From Ignavibacteriales bacterium (GTDB lineage: Bacteria; Bacteroidota; Ignavibacteria; T3Sed10-11): a DNA stretch of 43,272 nucleotides. The notes under the pieces were generated by a model. The model had not been told where the DNA came from, ran no database searches, and saw only the letters and a program-made list of their open reading frames with translations. The stretch's first letter is position 1. Each line of letters starts with the position of its first letter. The stretch lies in the NCBI GenBank assembly GCA_003568415.1, contig PWXV01000309.1, positions 1 through 43,272 of the forward strand, read 5' to 3'. Shown here one piece after another: positions 25,259 to 33,950 of the stretch. Made by a program: the position numbers and the translations under genes.

Positions 25259-25340
25259 TGCAATCCGGCTGAATAATTGACATTTTTTTCGTACATTATA
25301 CACTAATATAGTACCGGGAAAACGTCGGTTCCGGATTGCA
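25259..25340. repeat. 10-bp inverted repeat flanking the fabF promoter
   Basis: TGCAATCCGG (25259-25268) and CCGGATTGCA (25331-25340) are perfect reverse complements 62 nt apart. They enclose the TTGACA/TACACT elements ahead of fabF. It could be a paired operator, or a large stem in the acpP-fabF transcript. No known fatty-acid regulator site (FabR, FadR, FapR, FabT) was recognised in it. Confidence 0.6.
25277..25304 (+). promoter_or_regulatory. Sigma-70-like promoter upstream of fabF
   Basis: TTGACA (25277-25282) is a perfect -35 box. TACACT (25299-25304), 16 bp away, is a moderate -10. It lies about 60 nt before fabF, in the longest gap inside the fatty-acid cluster, so fabF-rnc-gcvPB may have their own transcript. 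Confidence 0.5.
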
Positions 25341-25363
25341 CAAACTGGTAATCTAATATCACT

Positions 25364-26623
25364 ATGGCCACATACCAAAAGCGGCGGGTTGTCGTCACGG
25401 GGTTGGGTGCAATAACTCCCATTGGCTTATCGGTTGATGAGTACTGGGAAGCAATGATGGAGGGAAAGAGCGGAGTTGCACCTATTTCCTACTTTGACAC
25501 ATCCGACTTTGTCACTAAAATAGCGGCTGAAGTAAAGAACTTCGATCCCCTTAATTATATGGATAAGAAATCTGCCCGGCGGATGGACATCTTTACGCAG
25601 TTCGCTGTTGCCGCAACGGATATGGCATTAAAAGATGCCAGGTTAGATACTAATAATGTCGACCCGACCCGTGCAGGTGTTGTCTATGGGTCGGGTATTG
25701 GCGGTATGTGGACGTATCATCACCAATCCGAATTATTTTTTAAAACAGGTAGTCCGCGACACATAAGTCCTTTATTCGTGCCGATGATGATTCCGGATAT
25801 GGCAGCCGGTACAATTTCTATCAGGTATGGATATAAAGGTCCGAATTATGCCACGACTTCTGCATGTGCAACCTCGGCTCACTCTATAGCGGATTCATAT
25901 ATGCTGATCCAGCGCGGTGATGCCGATGTTATCATTACCGGCGGAACCGAGGCATCGATTTGTCCGATGGGACTAGGCGGTTTTAATGCAATGCGGGCGC
26001 TGACTGCCCGCAATGATGAACCCGAAAAAGCAAGCTGTCCGTTTGACGCAAAACGTGATGGCTTTGTGATCGGCGAGGGAGCCGGTACGTTGATACTTGA
26101 GGAATATGAACACGCCCGAAAACGGAATGCACCGATCTATGCTGAAGTTCTTGGCTTCGGACTGACGGCAGATGCGTATCATATTACGGCACCTGCACCC
26201 GGCGGAGAAGGGGCAGTACGTTCTATGAAATTATCTATGCAGGAGTCGGGATTAAATCCGGAATCGGTTGATTATATTAACGCACACGGTACCTCTACTC
26301 AATATAACGATAAAGCTGAAACCGAAGCCATAAAAACAGTGTTTGGAGATCATGCATATTCATTGTTGGTGAGCTCAACAAAGTCGATGGTCGGACATTT
26401 GCTCGGTGCAGCGGGCGCTGTTGAAAGTATTGCTGCTATTCTTGCTATCACCCGGGGTATGGTGCCGCCCACCATCAATTATGAAACTCCCGATCCGGAT
26501 TGTGATCTTAATTATGCTCCGAATAAACCGGTCAAACGCACTGTCAATTATGCAATAAGTAATGCGTTTGGTTTCGGAGGACATAACACATCAATTTTAT
26601 TTGGTAAAGTGGATGAACAGTAG
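25364..26623 (+). CDS. fabF: 3-oxoacyl-ACP synthase II
   Basis: A 419-aa elongating condensing enzyme. The catalytic triad is C168 in TTSACATSAHS, H308 in NAHGTSTQYND and H345 in VGHLLGAAGA. The C-terminal SNAFGFGGHNTS loop is complete. The length is normal for FabF. It follows acpP with a 113-nt gap containing a possible promoter and an inverted repeat. It lies 14 nt before rnc, the acpP-fabF-rnc order being common. Confidence 0.97.
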   Translation: MATYQKRRVVVTGLGAITPIGLSVDEYWEAMMEGKSGVAPISYFDTSDFVTKIAAEVKNFDPLNYMDKKSARRMDIFTQFAVAATDMALKDARLDTNNVDPTRAGVVYGSGIGGMWTYHHQSELFFKTGSPRHISPLFVPMMIPDMAAGTISIRYGYKGPNYATTSACATSAHSIADSYMLIQRGDADVIITGGTEASICPMGLGGFNAMRALTARNDEPEKASCPFDAKRDGFVIGEGAGTLILEEYEHARKRNAPIYAEVLGFGLTADAYHITAPAPGGEGAVRSMKLSMQESGLNPESVDYINAHGTSTQYNDKAETEAIKTVFGDHAYSLLVSSTKSMVGHLLGAAGAVESIAAILAITRGMVPPTINYETPDPDCDLNYAPNKPVKRTVNYAISNAFGFGGHNTSILFGKVDEQ

Positions 26624-26637
26624 AGAGGATTAAACGG

Positions 26638-27468
26638 TTGGTTGCAATGGTTTTTCTGAAAGAAATATGGAATAGTTTCAGGGGATTTTTACAACGCGAA
26701 AATCGGGTACGCATTGAAGACCTCAAAGTTGATTTTGACAGGCTTTCGAAAAATCTCGGTGTACCGATAACTAATTCATCAATCTATATACAGGCACTTC
26801 TGCACCGCTCGTATATCAGCAACGGAAAAACATTTGACGGCTACAAGTCAAATGAGCGGCTTGAGTTCTTTGGCGATGCAATTTTGAGTATGATCGTTTC
26901 GGAATATTTGTATGAGAAATTTCCACACTCGGATGAGGGACACCTTACAAAACTCCGCTCACGACTCATCAATAAAAATGCACTCGCCCATTTTGCCGAT
27001 CAAATTGAATTGCTTGATTTTCTGTTCGTGAGCCAGAGTGCACGGCAATCAATCGAACAGGGCTATAACTCGCTCATAGCTGATGCGTATGAAGCAATTA
27101 TTGCGGCTATGTATATCGATGCCGGTTATGACGCAGTTGCTCAATTTGTGCGTAAGCAATTGTATGATTCGCTTCATAAAAAAGATATTGAGTTGCTGGT
27201 CGATGACAACTATAAAAGTTTACTGATTGAATACACCCAGGGGGTTGGCCTTGGTACACCCCGGTATGAAGTCATAAAGAAAGAAGGTCCCGACCACGAT
27301 CAGGTATTTACCGTCGAGGTCAGGATCGGTAAAAAACCACAAGGTCGTGGAGTTGGAAAAAGTAAAAAAGAAGCGGAACAGAAAGCTGCCAGTATAGCGT
27401 ATTCCCGGTTGATGCAGCCATCACCGGATGAACCGCGCAAAAAGTATACACTTAAAGATGTAAAATGA
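26638..27468 (+). CDS. rnc: Ribonuclease III
   Basis: A 276-aa double-strand RNA endonuclease used in rRNA processing. The catalytic motif NERLEFFGD carries E73, E76 and D80. The second acidic pair, D149 and E152, is in IADAYEAIIA. A C-terminal dsRNA-binding domain (about 200-268) contains GKSKKEAEQKAAS. It is longer than the E. coli enzyme because of an extended N-terminus of about 35 residues. I chose TTG 26638 because GAGAGGA sits 8 nt upstream; ATG 26647 is too far from it. Its stop overlaps the gcvPB start (ATGA). Confidence 0.96.
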   Translation: MVAMVFLKEIWNSFRGFLQRENRVRIEDLKVDFDRLSKNLGVPITNSSIYIQALLHRSYISNGKTFDGYKSNERLEFFGDAILSMIVSEYLYEKFPHSDEGHLTKLRSRLINKNALAHFADQIELLDFLFVSQSARQSIEQGYNSLIADAYEAIIAAMYIDAGYDAVAQFVRKQLYDSLHKKDIELLVDDNYKSLLIEYTQGVGLGTPRYEVIKKEGPDHDQVFTVEVRIGKKPQGRGVGKSKKEAEQKAASIAYSRLMQPSPDEPRKKYTLKDVK

Positions 27469-28937
27469 GAATAAAAGAATTGGATATTACTATGTACAAT
27501 AAATTAATATTTGAAATCAGCAAACCCGGCCGCAAAGGATACACGCTGCCGGAGAATGATCTCCCTGCTAAACACGTTGAAGATTTGCTTCCTGAAAAAT
27601 ATTTACGTCAGTCACCGCCGCAATTACCGGAAGTCAGCGAAAATGAGGTGATGCGGCATTATATCAATATCTCAACAAAGAATCATCATATCGATAAGGG
27701 ATTCTATCCGCTCGGTTCCTGTACGATGAAGTACAATCCAAAAGTGAATGAAGTCACCGCAGCGATGCCCGGTTTCCGGAATACGCATCCCCGTACACCC
27801 GAAGAATACTCACAGGGTGCTCTGGAACTTATGTACGAACTGGCCGGATTGCTGACCGAGATAGCGGGATTGGAATCTACGAGCCTGCAGCCTGCTGCAG
27901 GTGCGCAGGGTGAGCTCACCGGTTTATTGATGATACGCGCCTATCATGACAAACAAGGAAAACCGCGGAAGAAAATTATCGTACCCGATTCATCGCACGG
28001 AACAAATCCCGCAACTGTAACCATTGCCGGCTATCAATCGGTCAATGTTAAGTCGAATGAGAACGGTACCGTCGATCTCAATGACCTTGCAAAGGTAATT
28101 GATGAGGATGTTGCCGGTTTGATGTTAACAAATCCGAATACGCTGGGTATATTTGAGGATCAGATAACAAAAATCCAGCAGATGATGCACGATGCTGGTG
28201 CATTGATGTATATGGATGGTGCCAATCTGAATGCATTGCTCGGTATTGTACGACCGGGTGAAATGGGGATCGATTGTGTACACTTCAATTTGCATAAAAC
28301 ATTTTCAACACCGCATGGCGGCGGCGGACCCGGATCGGGGCCGGTTGCCGTAAGCAAACGGCTTGAGCCGTTTTTACCGAAACCGCGTGTTGTGAAAGAA
28401 AACGGGCGGTATCGATTTAATTATGATTATCCCGACTCGATCGGTAAAGTTCATTCCTTCTTCGGTAATTTCGGTATGCTGGTGCGGGCATACACGTATA
28501 TTCGTATGCACGGACCCGAAGAGCTACGGGCAATTAGTGAGAATGCAATTATCAATGCGAATTATTTGCTCTCGAAATTGCGTGACCATTTTGAATTACC
28601 GTTCGATTCACCGGTAATGCATGAATTCGTATTGTCGGCTTCACGACAGAAAGCGATGGGGGCACGGGCAATGGATATTGCGAAACGGCTGCTCGATTAC
28701 GGCTTTCACGCTCCAACCATCTATTTCCCGCTGATCGTTCGTGAAGCATTGATGATCGAGCCGACAGAAACCGAAACGAAAGAAACACTCGATGCATTCG
28801 CTGAAGCTCTCATCAAGATCAACGAAGAAATCAAGACAAATAAGGAAATTGTACTGGATTCGCCGCATTCGACACCGGTAAAGCGGCTTGATGACGCAAA
28901 AGCAGCTAAGGAAATCGATGTCTGTTATAAAGAATGA
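27465..28937 (+). CDS. gcvPB: Glycine dehydrogenase (decarboxylating) subunit 2
   Basis: A 490-aa PLP-dependent beta subunit of the split P-protein of the glycine cleavage system. The PLP lysine is K278 in HFNLHKTFSTPHGGGGPG. GSCTMKYNPK and PDSSHGTNPAT are also family marks. It is normally paired with GcvPA, and with GcvT and GcvH; none of these is in the window. The start at 27465 overlaps rnc by 4 bp, while ATG 27492 (MYNKLIFE) also fits the family N-terminus. It is the last gene before a strong terminator, so it probably rides on the fatty-acid operon transcript. Confidence 0.95.
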   Translation: MRIKELDITMYNKLIFEISKPGRKGYTLPENDLPAKHVEDLLPEKYLRQSPPQLPEVSENEVMRHYINISTKNHHIDKGFYPLGSCTMKYNPKVNEVTAAMPGFRNTHPRTPEEYSQGALELMYELAGLLTEIAGLESTSLQPAAGAQGELTGLLMIRAYHDKQGKPRKKIIVPDSSHGTNPATVTIAGYQSVNVKSNENGTVDLNDLAKVIDEDVAGLMLTNPNTLGIFEDQITKIQQMMHDAGALMYMDGANLNALLGIVRPGEMGIDCVHFNLHKTFSTPHGGGGPGSGPVAVSKRLEPFLPKPRVVKENGRYRFNYDYPDSIGKVHSFFGNFGMLVRAYTYIRMHGPEELRAISENAIINANYLLSKLRDHFELPFDSPVMHEFVLSASRQKAMGARAMDIAKRLLDYGFHAPTIYFPLIVREALMIEPTETETKETLDAFAEALIKINEEIKTNKEIVLDSPHSTPVKRLDDAKAAKEIDVCYKE

Positions 28938-29008
28938 TGTGCAACGGCAATATCTTGACAATTTACTCAAGAATATAGATATTATATATTAAACAAAATC
29001 GATCATAT

Positions 29009-29046
29009 CAGCCCCACTCACATAATGAGCTCGGGGCTGTTTTTTT
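29009..29046 (+). terminator. Intrinsic terminator after gcvPB
   Basis: CAGCCCC (29009-29015) pairs with GGGGCTG (29033-29039). An inner CTCA/TGAG stem lies within it, and seven T residues follow (29040-29046). This ends the fatty-acid/rnc/gcvPB transcript only 9 nt before the next gene's ATG. Confidence 0.88.
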
Positions 29047-29054
29047 GAAACGAT

Positions 29055-30362
29055 ATGGGCGTACGATATTACATAGTGCTTCTGGGAATCGCTTCTTTGA
29101 TGGCGTGCAGCGTTGCTGCCGCTGCTACCGAAGCTGAAATCGTTGTCGATAGGATTGAAGTATCGGGAAATAAGACGACTGATAAGTCGGTTATCCTTCG
29201 TGAGATGCGCCACTATGTGGGGGGAGAATTTAATCCGGAATTGCTCGCCTATGAACGTGACCGAATATATAGCCTTGGTCTATTCAACCGTGTTGAAATA
29301 GATCATATTGTCAATGACCGTGAAGCAATTATCTTCATAGATGTCCATGAACGATGGTATATTTTCCCCGTTCCGGTCTTCGGTATGAAAGATAGAGATT
29401 GGAATAAATTATATTACGGGTTGGGTGTTTTACATAATAATTTTCGGGGCCGGAACGAAAAACTATGGGCCGGGTTTGCACTCGGTTACGATCCATGGGT
29501 ATCGCTGATGTATAATAATCCGGCAATCCTCGGAAGAGACGATTTGTTCATTGAAACCGAATTTATATATACCAATACCGAAAATCGAAGTATCCAGTAC
29601 GATGAGACGTTGCGCGATTTCAAGGAAACAAGATATATATACGATTTGAGACTTGGTAAACGGTTTTCTCCCTTTACAACATTCAATATCTCACTCGGGT
29701 ACCGCTCGATAGGTAACTCGGACAATATACCCGGTCATACAATATCCCCCCGGGGAACCGATCGGTATCTCATAGGTTCACTTGAATATAAATATGATAC
29801 ACGGGATATAATTGAATATCCTATGTACGGTACATTTTTACGGGCATTTATTGCAAAGTCGGGTTTCGGTGAAAGTTCCGTCGACCATTTCCGGACCTTT
29901 GTCGATGCGCGAAAGTATGTCCCGCTTTCAGATAGAATCTCAATTGCCGGACGAGTATTAACGACCGTTGCGGGGGGGAGACGACTTCCTCATTACAGTC
30001 ATATGTTTATCGGGTATCAGGAAAAAGTACGGGGTCACTACAACGATGTGTATGAGGGTGAGAATCTTTTCCTTTCATCGATTGAAGCGAGGTTCAGACT
30101 GTTCGGACCGAAGTATTATGAGTGGAGTTCATCCATAGCTCCGCAATTTTCTATTCTCAGATATGGATTGAACTTTGCATTATTTGGAGATTTGGGCACC
30201 ACATGGTTTCGTGATGAAGCGATCCATACTCTAAAACCGGTCAAAGGTTTTGGCGGGGGTTTTCATTTGTTATTACCCTATAGCGTGGTATTGCGACTTG
30301 AATATGCATTTAATGAAACATTTGACAGTGAGTTTATATTCGATCTTTTCGTAATGTTTTAA
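29055..30362 (+). CDS. Omp85-family outer-membrane protein with one POTRA domain
   Basis: A 435-aa exported protein. There is a signal peptide (about 1-24) and a single POTRA repeat (about 28-98, with VDRIEVSGNKTTDKSVILREM). A C-terminal bacterial surface-antigen barrel ends in FDLFVMF with a terminal phenylalanine, and the VRGHYNDVYEGENLFLSSIEARF region matches the Omp85 lid-loop/strand motif. BamA has five POTRAs, so this is a short relative (TamA-like or lineage-specific). Its job may be insertion of particular barrels, but that is not shown here. The ATG is 9 nt after the terminator T-tract and lacks a clear ribosome site. rsmE follows by 13 nt. Confidence 0.88.
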   Translation: MGVRYYIVLLGIASLMACSVAAAATEAEIVVDRIEVSGNKTTDKSVILREMRHYVGGEFNPELLAYERDRIYSLGLFNRVEIDHIVNDREAIIFIDVHERWYIFPVPVFGMKDRDWNKLYYGLGVLHNNFRGRNEKLWAGFALGYDPWVSLMYNNPAILGRDDLFIETEFIYTNTENRSIQYDETLRDFKETRYIYDLRLGKRFSPFTTFNISLGYRSIGNSDNIPGHTISPRGTDRYLIGSLEYKYDTRDIIEYPMYGTFLRAFIAKSGFGESSVDHFRTFVDARKYVPLSDRISIAGRVLTTVAGGRRLPHYSHMFIGYQEKVRGHYNDVYEGENLFLSSIEARFRLFGPKYYEWSSSIAPQFSILRYGLNFALFGDLGTTWFRDEAIHTLKPVKGFGGGFHLLLPYSVVLRLEYAFNETFDSEFIFDLFVMF

Positions 30363-30375
30363 AAACCTGGTATCA

Positions 30376-31089
30376 ATGGAATCATTTTTTGTTCCTCCCG
30401 ATCATATTACAGCATCAGAGATCAGCATACAGGATGAAGAGTTTCACCATCTGTCGCGGGTACTCAGAAAACGTGAGGGCGATCAACTGCTTGTCGTAAA
30501 CGGTTCGGGAACGGCCTACGATTGCCGTATCGAAACCATCACAGACGACACTGCAGTCTGTTCTATACTAAATGTATATGAGAACTATAACGAGCCCAAA
30601 GTTAATGTCACGCTTATGCTTCCGATCCTCAAAAATCATAATAGGGTCGAGTGGATTGTCGAAAAGGGAACGGAGCTCGGTGTACGCCGGTTTGTACCCG
30701 TGCAAACCGAACGCTCAATCCCCCATCGTATACGGTACGACCGTCTTCGGAAAATCGCGCGTGCATCGATGAAGCAATGTCACCGTTCATATCTTCCGGA
30801 AATTATGGAAATGCATGCGCTTGATGATTTACTGGTAACCGTTGATGCGGCGTTTGACAAGGTCTTCATCGGTCACGAAGGCGCTCCGGCAACAACGTCG
30901 ATGCGAAATGTGTACGGGCAAATTCCGGATCAGCGGGTATTGCTGCTCGCAGGACCTGAAGGAGGATTTACCAAAGAGGAAATCAATGCATGTGAGCGAA
31001 ATGGTGGCCATGTTGTTTCATTGGGCGTACGAAGATATCGCGCTGAAACGGCAGCATTAATTATGAGTGTTTATGTTATTCATGATTGA
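30376..31089 (+). CDS. rsmE: 16S rRNA m3U1498 methyltransferase
   Basis: A 237-aa SPOUT-class methyltransferase. The N-terminal PUA-like part includes HHLSRVLRKREGD. The C-terminal knot has LLAGPEGGFTKEE and SLGVRRYRAETAAL, the S-adenosylmethionine loop of RsmE. KGTELGVRRFVPVQTERS is also conserved. The length is normal. It lies between the Omp85-like gene (13 nt) and trkA (20 nt), so all are probably co-transcribed. Confidence 0.94.
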   Translation: MESFFVPPDHITASEISIQDEEFHHLSRVLRKREGDQLLVVNGSGTAYDCRIETITDDTAVCSILNVYENYNEPKVNVTLMLPILKNHNRVEWIVEKGTELGVRRFVPVQTERSIPHRIRYDRLRKIARASMKQCHRSYLPEIMEMHALDDLLVTVDAAFDKVFIGHEGAPATTSMRNVYGQIPDQRVLLLAGPEGGFTKEEINACERNGGHVVSLGVRRYRAETAALIMSVYVIHD

Positions 31090-31109
31090 AATTATCTGGA
31101 GCTAGTAAC

Positions 31110-32456
31110 GTGAAAATTGTAATCGTCGGTGGCGGCGAAGTCGGTACGCATCTTGGTCGTGTGCTGGCAAAAGAAAAACACGACACTATAATTGTCGATA
31201 AGGATCCCCGTGTTATCGCCCGGATCAATGAGCAACTGGATGTCCTGGCACTTGAGGGGAGTGGAACCAGTCCGGAAACAATGAAACATGCCGGCACCCA
31301 TAACGCCGATATAGTACTTGCAGTAACAACCTCTGATGAAGTTAACCTTATTACCTGTCTGCTTGCCCATCGTATGGGTGCACACCGGACAGTTGCACGA
31401 ATCAGTAATGCAGAATATACAAAAGATACGGGCGTACTTGGACCTGATGCCTTCCACGTGGATTACGTACTAAACCCTGAACTCGTTGCAGCCCAGGAAA
31501 TTGTACGTCTGATCCGGCGATCGGAGGCAACCGACGTGCTTGAATTTGCCGATGGAAAAGCCCAATTACTTGGTATACGGCTGGAAGCGGACAGTCCCAT
31601 TATTAATCGCAAGTTAAAGGATCTGGTTAAGGATTATCATCACATCACATTCCGGGCGGTTGCTATTAGCAGGGGATTGCGCACAATCGTTCCTTCAGGC
31701 AATGATGTTTTTAAGCGGGGCGATCAGGTATTCGTTATGGCTCATTCAGAGCATATTCCCGAAATGCTGCGGCTTGCCGGAAAGCGCGATAAATCATTTG
31801 ATGATGTTATGGTGCTCGGCGGTGGAAAGATCGGTAGTTATGTTGCATCGCTGCTGCAAAAAGATGTCAATGTTAAACTGATCGAATCCAACCATGATAA
31901 ATCACTGCAGCTTGCCGATGAATTATCCGATACGCTTGTTATCGAAGGCGACGGTACCGATATCGATTTGCTGGCAACAGAAGGTATTATGGATATGGAT
32001 GCTTTTATTGCCGTTACCGATGACGAGGAAACGAATATTATATCATGTCTCATGGCAAAACATCTCGGTGTTATGAAATCAATAGCGTTGGTCGATAAAC
32101 TCGATTATATTCCGCTCGCGGGAACAATCGGCCTGGATGTTGCAATTAACAAAAAACTTTCAGCGGCCAATCTGATTTTGAAATTCATTCGCAAGGGAAT
32201 TGTAGTATCGGTAGCGACACTGCACGGGGTTGATGCTGAGGTCATTGAGATGGTTGTGCAGGAGAAGTCACCGGTGACAAAGAAAAAGCTTTCGGCATTG
32301 TCTTTTCCCGACGGCGCACTCATCGGCTGCGTGAAACATAACGGCAACGTGTCTATCCCGACCGGTGAAACACAAATTTTCCCGAATGACACTGTTGTCG
32401 TCTTTACGCTGCCGGGCGCAATTAAGGAAGTTGAAAAGTTCTTCGGTGCACGGTAG
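31110..32456 (+). CDS. trkA: Trk potassium-uptake regulatory subunit TrkA
   Basis: A 448-aa cytosolic gating protein with two RCK units, each a nucleotide-binding Rossmann domain plus a TrkA-C domain. GGGEVGTHLGR starts the first near residue 7, and GGGKIGSYVASLL starts the second near residue 237. It binds NAD(H) or nucleotides and gates TrkH. The frame is open from TTG 31086, but GTG 31110 has GGAG 8 nt upstream and gives the canonical MKIVIVGGGEVG start. It is followed by two trkH genes, so one TrkA probably serves both channels. Confidence 0.96.
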   Translation: MKIVIVGGGEVGTHLGRVLAKEKHDTIIVDKDPRVIARINEQLDVLALEGSGTSPETMKHAGTHNADIVLAVTTSDEVNLITCLLAHRMGAHRTVARISNAEYTKDTGVLGPDAFHVDYVLNPELVAAQEIVRLIRRSEATDVLEFADGKAQLLGIRLEADSPIINRKLKDLVKDYHHITFRAVAISRGLRTIVPSGNDVFKRGDQVFVMAHSEHIPEMLRLAGKRDKSFDDVMVLGGGKIGSYVASLLQKDVNVKLIESNHDKSLQLADELSDTLVIEGDGTDIDLLATEGIMDMDAFIAVTDDEETNIISCLMAKHLGVMKSIALVDKLDYIPLAGTIGLDVAINKKLSAANLILKFIRKGIVVSVATLHGVDAEVIEMVVQEKSPVTKKKLSALSFPDGALIGCVKHNGNVSIPTGETQIFPNDTVVVFTLPGAIKEVEKFFGAR

Positions 32457-32501
32457 TATGATTATCACGTCAACCATACGCAAACCAGGCTGGTTTCATA
32501 C

Positions 32502-33947
32502 ATGAATTTTCGAGCAATTGGTGCCGTTATCGGTTTTCTGTTTATGTTCTGCGGCATCGCAATGTCGACCAGTCTTCCATTTTCCCTCTATTACCGTTCC
32601 GGCGACGGTGGTGCACTCGGGATAACAGCTCTTGGTTCATTCCTTGTAGGATTATTCTTATACCGGTTATTCAGAGAACACCGGCATAATATGAAAATCC
32701 GGGAAGGTGTGTTCGTCGTCGGTGTAGGTTGGCTTATTTTATCTTCTGTCGGCGCTATTCCATTTCTTCTCGTTGGCGTGATCGATAATTTCACGGATGC
32801 ATTCTTTGAAATGATATCCGCATTTACAACGACCAGCGCAACAACGCTCGATAGTATTGAAGCCCTTCCCCACGGTTTGTTATTCTTCCGGAGTATTGCA
32901 CACTGGATCGGCGGTATGGGGATGATCGTGCTCTCCCTTGCAATATTGCCGATGCTCGGTGTCGGCGGTATGCAGATGTTTCACGCTGAAGTTCCGGGAC
33001 CTACTCATGATAAATTAAGTCCCCGCATAAAACAAACCGCTGCATTATTGTGGACTGTCTATGCTGCGGTAAGCGGTGTGCTTACCGTGCTGCTTATGTT
33101 TGGCGGCATGAATTTATTCGATGCGCTGAGTCATACCTTCGGGACCATGGGTACCGGCGGCTGTTCTACCCGTGATGCCGGATTAGCATACTATGATTCG
33201 GAATATATCAATATCCTCGTTACCGTTTTTATGATCATCGCAGGAATGAATATAGCAGTACAGTATCGAATACTCAGGGGTGAAGTATCGTTATTGTGGA
33301 CGGGCAGCGAGCTACGGTTTTATTTCGGATTGATTATAACGGTCAGTCTTGTCGTGATCGGATACAGAAGCATAACCGGTGCCGTATTGAACGGTACAAT
33401 GATTTCAGACTCGGTCTTTCACGTGGTATCGGTAGGAACCACCACTGCATTTGCAAACTCCGACTTCAGTGCATGGGGATCGATGATGGTATTCGTATTC
33501 TTTCTGTTAATGTTTACCGGAGCGTGTGCGGGTTCAACAAGCGGTGCAATGAAAAGTATACGAATTCTTGTTTTATTTAAAGCAGCTTTTGCAGAAATAA
33601 TACGGCTGGTTCATCCTCGGGCAATCGTACCCGTGAGGGTTAACAAACGTGCATTGCCCACTGAAGTTATCGGCAGGATTTTTGCATTTTTTATAATTTA
33701 CCTGACATCATTTGTTCTTGCATCATTCGTTATGATGCTGCTCGGTCTTTCGATGTACGATGCATTTGGTACGGTTGCAGCGATGCTTGGTAATATTGGA
33801 CTCGGTTTCCAGGGAGATACTATTTCCAGTGAGTACGGACACATTCCGATGTTTGGTAAATGGGTGCTTGCATTTTGCATGGTACTCGGGAGACTTGAAT
33901 TCTTTACCTTGTTACTTATTCTCTCTCCAACATTCTGGAAAAATTAA
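32502..33947 (+). CDS. trkH: TrkH-family cation channel, paralogue 1 (non-canonical filter)
   Basis: A 481-aa membrane subunit of the Trk/Ktr/HKT superfamily, with four M1-P-M2 units. Pore loop 1 reads FTTTSATTL with S112 where the canonical filter has glycine. Loop 2 is TMGTGGCS. Loop 3 is TTTAFANSDF with A316 in place of glycine. Loop 4 is NIGLGFQG (G433). Two of four filter glycines are therefore changed. In plant HKT transporters Ser at the loop 1 position goes with sodium selectivity, so altered selectivity is plausible but unproven here. It lies 45 nt after trkA and 3 nt before the second trkH. Confidence 0.93.
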   Translation: MNFRAIGAVIGFLFMFCGIAMSTSLPFSLYYRSGDGGALGITALGSFLVGLFLYRLFREHRHNMKIREGVFVVGVGWLILSSVGAIPFLLVGVIDNFTDAFFEMISAFTTTSATTLDSIEALPHGLLFFRSIAHWIGGMGMIVLSLAILPMLGVGGMQMFHAEVPGPTHDKLSPRIKQTAALLWTVYAAVSGVLTVLLMFGGMNLFDALSHTFGTMGTGGCSTRDAGLAYYDSEYINILVTVFMIIAGMNIAVQYRILRGEVSLLWTGSELRFYFGLIITVSLVVIGYRSITGAVLNGTMISDSVFHVVSVGTTTAFANSDFSAWGSMMVFVFFLLMFTGACAGSTSGAMKSIRILVLFKAAFAEIIRLVHPRAIVPVRVNKRALPTEVIGRIFAFFIIYLTSFVLASFVMMLLGLSMYDAFGTVAAMLGNIGLGFQGDTISSEYGHIPMFGKWVLAFCMVLGRLEFFTLLLILSPTFWKN

Positions 33948-33950
33948 TAT

